From positions 1 to 9,999 of the forward strand of contig CALJBY010000169.1 of assembly GCA_938024025.1 (NCBI GenBank): a stretch of DNA of 9,999 bases, written 5' to 3'. Each line of letters starts with the position of its first letter. Position 1 is the first letter of the stretch. The notes under the pieces were generated by a model. The model did not search any database, had not been told where the DNA came from, and saw nothing but the letters and a program-made list of their open reading frames with translations. This DNA comes from an uncultured bacterium (GTDB taxonomy: Bacteria; Desulfobacterota; WTBG01). A program made the translations under genes and the position numbers. This document shows positions 6,155-9,999 of the stretch, piece by piece.

Positions 6155-6436
6155 TTACTTTACCCTTCCCCTTATTTTCCACAAAGAAACCGTTTCTTTT
6201 TTTGGTTGGTAAATCATCCTTTTGATTTTCTTTTTTTCTGCAACAAAACAGCTCTCATAGGCTTTTATTCCCGCCATGATGACGGGGACGGGTATTTCAT
6301 CCCCTTTGTCTTCTTCACTGCTCACCTCTCTGTTTCTTCTGACGATGGTAAGCCTGCGCTCTAAAAAGGCGACAATCATCCAAAAAGCACATAAAAACAA
6401 CCCTAAATAGCCTGCGAAAATGAGAATCTCCTTCAT
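6155..6436 (-). CDS. OadG-like small membrane subunit of a sodium-pump-type decarboxylase
   Basis: This 93-residue protein has one membrane helix near the N-terminus (about 4-25, ILIFAGYLGLFLCAFWMIVAFL), then a basic stretch, an acidic segment (SSEEDKGDE) and IPVPVIMAGIKAYES. That layout matches OadG/MmdD-type subunits, which hold the carboxyltransferase and membrane subunits of Na+-pumping decarboxylases together; the family also has one helix, an acidic linker and an A-x-x-A-A-hydrophobic segment. The C-terminal 30 residues are basic and not family-diagnostic. The ATG at 6436 lies 12 bases past the dnaN stop, with AAGGAA just upstream, so it is probably cotranscribed with dnaN. The biotin carrier gene follows. 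The family call rests on architecture and context more than on strict motifs. Confidence 0.65.
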   Translation of the reverse strand: MKEILIFAGYLGLFLCAFWMIVAFLERRLTIVRRNREVSSEEDKGDEIPVPVIMAGIKAYESCFVAEKKKIKRMIYQPKKETVSLWKIRGRVK

Positions 6437-6448
6437 TGTTCCTTCTTG

Positions 6449-7564
6449 CTATAATATCATTGGCATTATGACAGCAAGCGTAGCCTCACTGTCTTTTTCT
6501 TTAATTAAAACCGGCGTTTTATTATCTTGCACTCCCAAAGAAATTTCCTCTCCATCAAATGCGGTTAATACATCCAAGAGATACCTGCTGTTCAAACCGA
6601 ATTCGATATCTTCCCCCCTATACTCCACCGGTCGTTCCTCTCGCGCATCACCAGTACCAATTCTTTTCGATGAAATGACTAACAAGCCGTCATGGACAAA
6701 AAACTTAACTGCCCGGGTTTCTTCTTCGGCAACAAGGGTTACTCTCTTCAAGGACTCTATTATGTCCTTTGTTTTTAAAATGATTTTCTTAGTAGCGCCT
6801 TCGGGTATCACCCGTTTATAGTCAGGAAATTCCCCTTCAATAAGCCGCACGATTAGTGTTTCTTCTCCCTTTTTAATCGTTATATTTTTTTCTCCAAACC
6901 CCACTTCTAGCCCTTCTTTTTCATCAAGCTCTTGTGCCAGTCTCCTTATTTCTTTTGCACCCTTTTTGGGAATGATTACTCCAGCGGGAATCTCACTGTT
7001 TTCACCTTTTACTACTGTTCTCTCTGCACAAGCTAAACGATGACCATCTGTTGCAACCATTCTCACAAGGGCGTCATGTTTTTCTATCAAGATACCACGC
7101 AATGCATCTCTGGTTCTATCATCAGAACATGCGTAAACAGTTCTTTGTATCAATTCAGCTACGTGCTTTGCCTCAATCTCTACACACTCTACCTTGGTAT
7201 CTGTCACTATGGGTGGATAGTGCTCCTCTGACAGCACTGCCAGGTTGAAGAGGATGCTGTTGCCATGACTAATGGCTATCCAACCGGAATCTTTTTTTAC
7301 TACAGATACTGCACCATCTGGCATTTCCCGGATGATTTCAAAAAATTTCTGCGCATCTACGATAATTTCTCCTTCAGCGCTAACGGAAACACTGCTCTTA
7401 ACGATTATACCAACTTCAAAGTTTGTTGCACTTAATACGATCTCTCCCTTTTTTGCCTGAAGCAATAAATTTGATGCTATGGGAATAACCGGGTTTTTCT
7501 CAACAATCCCCTGAATTTTTTTTAGACTTGTAAGCAGCACGTCTCTTTCACTATGAAATTCCAT
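6449..7564 (-). CDS. dnaN: DNA polymerase III beta subunit (sliding clamp)
   Basis: The beta clamp is a ring-shaped homodimer that encircles DNA and tethers replicative and repair polymerases. The 371 residues match the usual three-domain length. The N-terminus (MEFHSERDVLLTSLKKIQGI) with PIASNLLLQA and ATNFEVGI is typical. RDALRGILIE and VATDGHRLA mark the second domain, and GEFPDYKRVIP the domain junction. The C-terminus reads VIMPMIL, where most clamps end MPMRL; the arginine belongs to the peptide-binding cleft, so this is a notable substitution. The ATG at 7564 has a good AGAGGAG six bases upstream. dnaA lies 141 bases upstream on the same strand, the classic dnaA-dnaN order, and an OadG-like gene follows 12 bases downstream. 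Cytoplasmic; function is certain. Confidence 0.97.
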   Translation of the reverse strand: MEFHSERDVLLTSLKKIQGIVEKNPVIPIASNLLLQAKKGEIVLSATNFEVGIIVKSSVSVSAEGEIIVDAQKFFEIIREMPDGAVSVVKKDSGWIAISHGNSILFNLAVLSEEHYPPIVTDTKVECVEIEAKHVAELIQRTVYACSDDRTRDALRGILIEKHDALVRMVATDGHRLACAERTVVKGENSEIPAGVIIPKKGAKEIRRLAQELDEKEGLEVGFGEKNITIKKGEETLIVRLIEGEFPDYKRVIPEGATKKIILKTKDIIESLKRVTLVAEEETRAVKFFVHDGLLVISSKRIGTGDAREERPVEYRGEDIEFGLNSRYLLDVLTAFDGEEISLGVQDNKTPVLIKEKDSEATLAVIMPMIL

Positions 7565-7705
7565 AAGTCACTCCTCTTGCTTTCTTACCATTATGCTTCT
7601 TAGCGATAACATTGTTGTGTGCGGCACTCACGCCAACACGTTGTTTGCCGTGAACTACCGCATGTGAGGGAATGAGCAGCAGGCAGGGCACAGCAGCACA
7701 ACCGG

Positions 7706-9055
7706 TTATGTGCTATATTTGCTGAGCTTATTTGTTAGGCTAGTAACTGCAGTCTTTACCTGTTTATCAAAATGCAGGGCCTTTTCAATTTTGTTAACCG
7801 CGTAAATGATGGTGCTGTGATCTTTCCCACCAAAGTGTGCTCCGATTTCAGGAAAAGACATTTTTGTAAGTTTACGCGCAAGATACATACAAACCTGTCT
7901 TGGCAGAACAATGCTTTTCTGTTTCCTGTTGGATTTGAGATCAGAAAGTTTTATGTTGAAATAATTAGAAACCTCCTTTTGGATCGCACCTATATGTACT
8001 TCCTTTTCTTTCGTTTTCATGAGATCCTTAAGGATATCTTTGGCAAGATCGATAGTAATCTCACAATTATTGAGAGAGGCAAAAGCGACCACCCGTGTCA
8101 GCATACCTTCCAATTCTCTTATGTTGGACTTAGCGTTGGAAGCCAGGAAGAAAGCAACATCATTGGGAAGAACGATATTATCAGATTTCATCTTTTGCTT
8201 AAGAATAGCAACCCTGGTTTCTATATCGGGTGGTTGGATGTCGGCGATAAGACCCCATTCAAACCGCGAACGCAAGCGTTCTTCCAAAAAGTGCATGTCC
8301 TTTGGTGGAGTATCGCTGGTTAAAACAATCTGCTGATGTGATTCATACAGAGAATTAAAGGTGTGAAAAAACTCTTCCTGAGTTCTTTCCTTTCCTGCAA
8401 TAAATTGAATATCATCAAGGAGCAGAACCTCAAGGGTTCTAAAGCGCTCTCTAAAAGAAGACATCTTTTCATATCGTATGGAATTTATCAGTTCATTGGT
8501 GAACTGTTCTGCAGAGAGATAGACGATACGGGAGCAAATATTGTTTTTCAGGACATGGTATCCTATGGCATTTAAAAGGTGTGTCTTCCCCAATCCGACA
8601 CCCCCAAACAGGAAGAGGGGATTATAGTTGAGTGCCGGATTATTGGCAACGGCAAAGCAAGCGGCATGTGCAAACTGATTACCGGTTCCTACAACAAAGC
8701 TGTCAAAGGTATATCTGTCGCTTATGTTGAAGGAGGAGAAGGCCCGGGGAGGAGAAGGGGAAACATGATTATTGCGACTGTTTTGATGGTTGCGATTGTT
8801 TTCTGGTGCAGATTTGTTCCGTATGGTGATCTGCAGCTGTATATCCTTTTTGGTAAGTTCACGGGCAGCCTCTTTTATAAGCACGGCGTAGTGTGTTTCC
8901 AACCATTCTTTAAAAAACTGGTCCGGCACCTCAACACAAAGCGTGCTCTTCTCCAGATCAACAAACTCAAGCGGTTTGATCCATGCATCAAAGGCCTGGT
9001 TTTCAACCTTCTCAGACAACAGATTAAGTGTTTTTTCCCAGAAATGTTCCACCAT
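7706..9055 (-). CDS. dnaA: Chromosomal replication initiator protein DnaA
   Basis: DnaA binds DnaA boxes at the origin, forms an ATP-dependent filament and opens the duplex. The 449 residues contain all four domains. Domain I is about 1-75 (FWEKTLNLLSEKV, FDAWIKPLEF). Domain II is a short asparagine-rich linker, about 78-105. The AAA+ domain carries Walker A GGVGLGKTH (151-159), Walker B LLLDDIQF (211-218), sensor I VLTSDTPP (244-251), box VII LRSRFEWG (261-268) and sensor II NIRELEG (311-317). Domain IV carries the DNA-binding signature GGKDHSTIIYAVNKIE (409-424). The ATG at 9055 follows GGAG five bases upstream. Genes flanking it are rodA upstream and dnaN downstream; the common rpmH-rnpA neighbourhood is not seen. 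I found no cluster of DnaA boxes in either adjacent gap. Confidence 0.98.
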   Translation of the reverse strand: MVEHFWEKTLNLLSEKVENQAFDAWIKPLEFVDLEKSTLCVEVPDQFFKEWLETHYAVLIKEAARELTKKDIQLQITIRNKSAPENNRNHQNSRNNHVSPSPPRAFSSFNISDRYTFDSFVVGTGNQFAHAACFAVANNPALNYNPLFLFGGVGLGKTHLLNAIGYHVLKNNICSRIVYLSAEQFTNELINSIRYEKMSSFRERFRTLEVLLLDDIQFIAGKERTQEEFFHTFNSLYESHQQIVLTSDTPPKDMHFLEERLRSRFEWGLIADIQPPDIETRVAILKQKMKSDNIVLPNDVAFFLASNAKSNIRELEGMLTRVVAFASLNNCEITIDLAKDILKDLMKTKEKEVHIGAIQKEVSNYFNIKLSDLKSNRKQKSIVLPRQVCMYLARKLTKMSFPEIGAHFGGKDHSTIIYAVNKIEKALHFDKQVKTAVTSLTNKLSKYST

Positions 9056-9089
9056 ACTATCTCCACACGTCCCAAACGCTAAACAAGTG

Positions 9090-9116
9090 TTTATAGGAAT
9101 ACCGTCAATTTTTCAA
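9090..9116 (-). promoter_or_regulatory. Weak candidate promoter for dnaA
   Basis: In the 87-base gap between rodA and dnaA, the - strand has TATAAA (9095-9090), a good -10 match about 35 bases before the dnaA ATG. TTGAAA (9116-9111) lies upstream with a spacer of 15 bases, shorter than ideal. TTGACG at 9108-9103 is a better -35 box, but 17 bases downstream only TGTTTA is found. Either pairing is possible; this is a by-eye match only. Confidence 0.25.
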
Positions 9117-9142
9117 GCAAAAAACAGAGTGATTCCTTTTAT

Positions 9143-9999
9143 TCAGAACACCAGCCTTCGCATCTTGATATTCAACAGCAAACCTATACCTATCCACGTG
9201 GATATAAGAGAAGATCCCCCGTAACTAACAAGAGGCAGGGTTATACCGACAATGGGCAGCATACCGCTCACCATACCAACATTTATACCTATCTGCCAGA
9301 ACAAGATCAGAACAATGCCGATAGCAATAAAAGAACCAAGACGGTCTTTTGAAAGAGATGCAATCTTTAAACTCTTAGAAATTACCACAAAGAAAAGCAG
9401 GAGAACCAGGAGAACACCTGCAAAACCCCATTCTTCTGCCCATACCGAGAAGACAAAATCCGTATGCTGCTCAGGTAAGAAGCGGAGCTGGCTCTGGGTA
9501 CCATTTAAAAACCCCTTTCCGAACACCATACCCGAACCAATAGCAATTTTTGACTGGACAGCTTGATAGCCTGCTCTTAAGGAATCCTTCCCCGGACTTA
9601 AAAAGGCAAAAACCCTGCTCTTCTGGTAGTCTTCTAAAAAAAGCCACGAACAGGGGAGGAGAATAATGCCGGTGGTTATAAATATGACAATGGACTTACG
9701 ATCAAGGCGCACCAGGAAAAGAAACGATATAAAAATGAGCAGGAAAAGAGAAGCAGTGCCCAGGTCCGGTTCAAAAAAGATAAGCAGGAAGGTGAGCAGG
9801 GTAAAGAGGGTAGGCATGATAAGCCCTTGAAACTGGCTTGGGGCAGAGGGAGTAGTGCCAGAGAGCGAGTAAGACAGGAAGATAACCAGACTGATTTTAG
9901 CAAACTCAGAGGGCTGAAAAGAAAAAGGACCAATTTGCAACCACCTAAGCGCACCGGTGCTTGAAGTACCCCAGAGAAGCACGGAGATAAGAAGCATGA
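9143..9999 (-). CDS. rodA: RodA/SEDS peptidoglycan glycosyltransferase, C-terminal part (5' end outside window)
   Basis: RodA polymerises lipid II into glycan strands with a class B penicillin-binding protein during cell elongation. The frame is open to the right edge of the window; the ATG at 9997 is most likely internal, since the usual protein has about 370 residues and the first membrane helices are missing. Visible SEDS signatures are GALRWLQIGPFSFQPSEFAK, the FLPEQHTDFVFSVWAEEWGF segment whose aspartate is the expected catalytic residue of the family, and the closing GMLPIVGITLPLVSYGG followed by a last helix. RodA is favoured over FtsW because of the RFLPEQHTDF form and the short cytoplasmic tail (KMRRLVF). 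dnaA starts 87 bases downstream on the same strand. Upstream partners (mrdA, mreBCD) would be outside the window. Confidence 0.92.
   Translation of the reverse strand, partial: MLLISVLLWGTSSTGALRWLQIGPFSFQPSEFAKISLVIFLSYSLSGTTPSAPSQFQGLIMPTLFTLLTFLLIFFEPDLGTASLFLLIFISFLFLVRLDRKSIVIFITTGIILLPCSWLFLEDYQKSRVFAFLSPGKDSLRAGYQAVQSKIAIGSGMVFGKGFLNGTQSQLRFLPEQHTDFVFSVWAEEWGFAGVLLVLLLFFVVISKSLKIASLSKDRLGSFIAIGIVLILFWQIGINVGMVSGMLPIVGITLPLVSYGGSSLISTWIGIGLLLNIKMRRLVF

Noticed and set aside
6135..6182. Longer biotin carrier starting at GTG 6182
   Set aside because: It would overlap the OadG-like gene by 28 bases and add a basic tail not seen in the family; ATG 6134 gives the usual N-terminus. Not fully excluded.
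6175..6183. TTTTCCACA as a DnaA box
   Set aside because: It is a single one-mismatch match inside coding sequence, with no neighbouring boxes.
7772..9082. Several + strand open frames (up to 183 codons) opposite dnaA
   Set aside because: dnaA is conserved over its whole length; these frames are antisense shadows with no recognisable motifs.
9995..9997. ATG at 9997 as the true start of rodA
   Set aside because: It would give 284 residues and lack the first membrane helices of SEDS proteins; the frame is still open at the window edge.

Overview
The window looks like chromosomal core sequence from an anaerobic, Gram-negative-type bacterium. It carries part of an Rnf ion-pumping electron-transfer operon on the + strand. 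On the - strand lies a long run of housekeeping genes: rodA, dnaA, dnaN, two small subunits of a sodium-pump-type biotin decarboxylase, a pepQ-type Xaa-Pro peptidase and efp. EF-P and the start of DnaN read most like Desulfobacterota (Deltaproteobacteria) or a neighbouring phylum. That placement is from memory of the families, not from a search, and should be held loosely.

Layout. Positions 2-3339 (+): the 3' part of rnfB, a flavodoxin-family gene, rnfC and rnfD, tightly packed. rnfD meets efp tail to tail with 8 bases between the stop codons. Positions 3348-3905 (-): efp. Positions 3906-4426: 521 non-coding bases rich in inverted and direct repeats, including a strong palindromic element of about 93 bp. 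Positions 4427-5491 (-): M24-family peptidase. Positions 5492-5747: 256 non-coding bases with three hairpins. Positions 5748-6436 (-): biotin carrier protein and OadG-like membrane subunit. Positions 6449-7564 (-): dnaN. Positions 7706-9055 (-): dnaA. Positions 9143-9999 (-): rodA, cut by the window edge.

How the genes work together. RnfB, RnfC and RnfD are parts of the membrane complex that normally moves electrons between ferredoxin and NAD(H) and pumps Na+ or H+. The most interesting signal is that this RnfC keeps both 4Fe-4S motifs and the overall fold but lacks the glycine-rich flavin/NADH-binding loop and several other conserved RnfC signatures. A flavodoxin-like gene is translationally coupled between rnfB and rnfC. 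Together they suggest an Rnf variant whose electron partner may not be NAD(H). The gene order (B, flavodoxin, C, D, end) is also unusual, and rnfG, rnfE and rnfA are not in the window. The OadG-like subunit and its biotin carrier sit 12 bases behind dnaN without their carboxyltransferase and membrane-pump partners.
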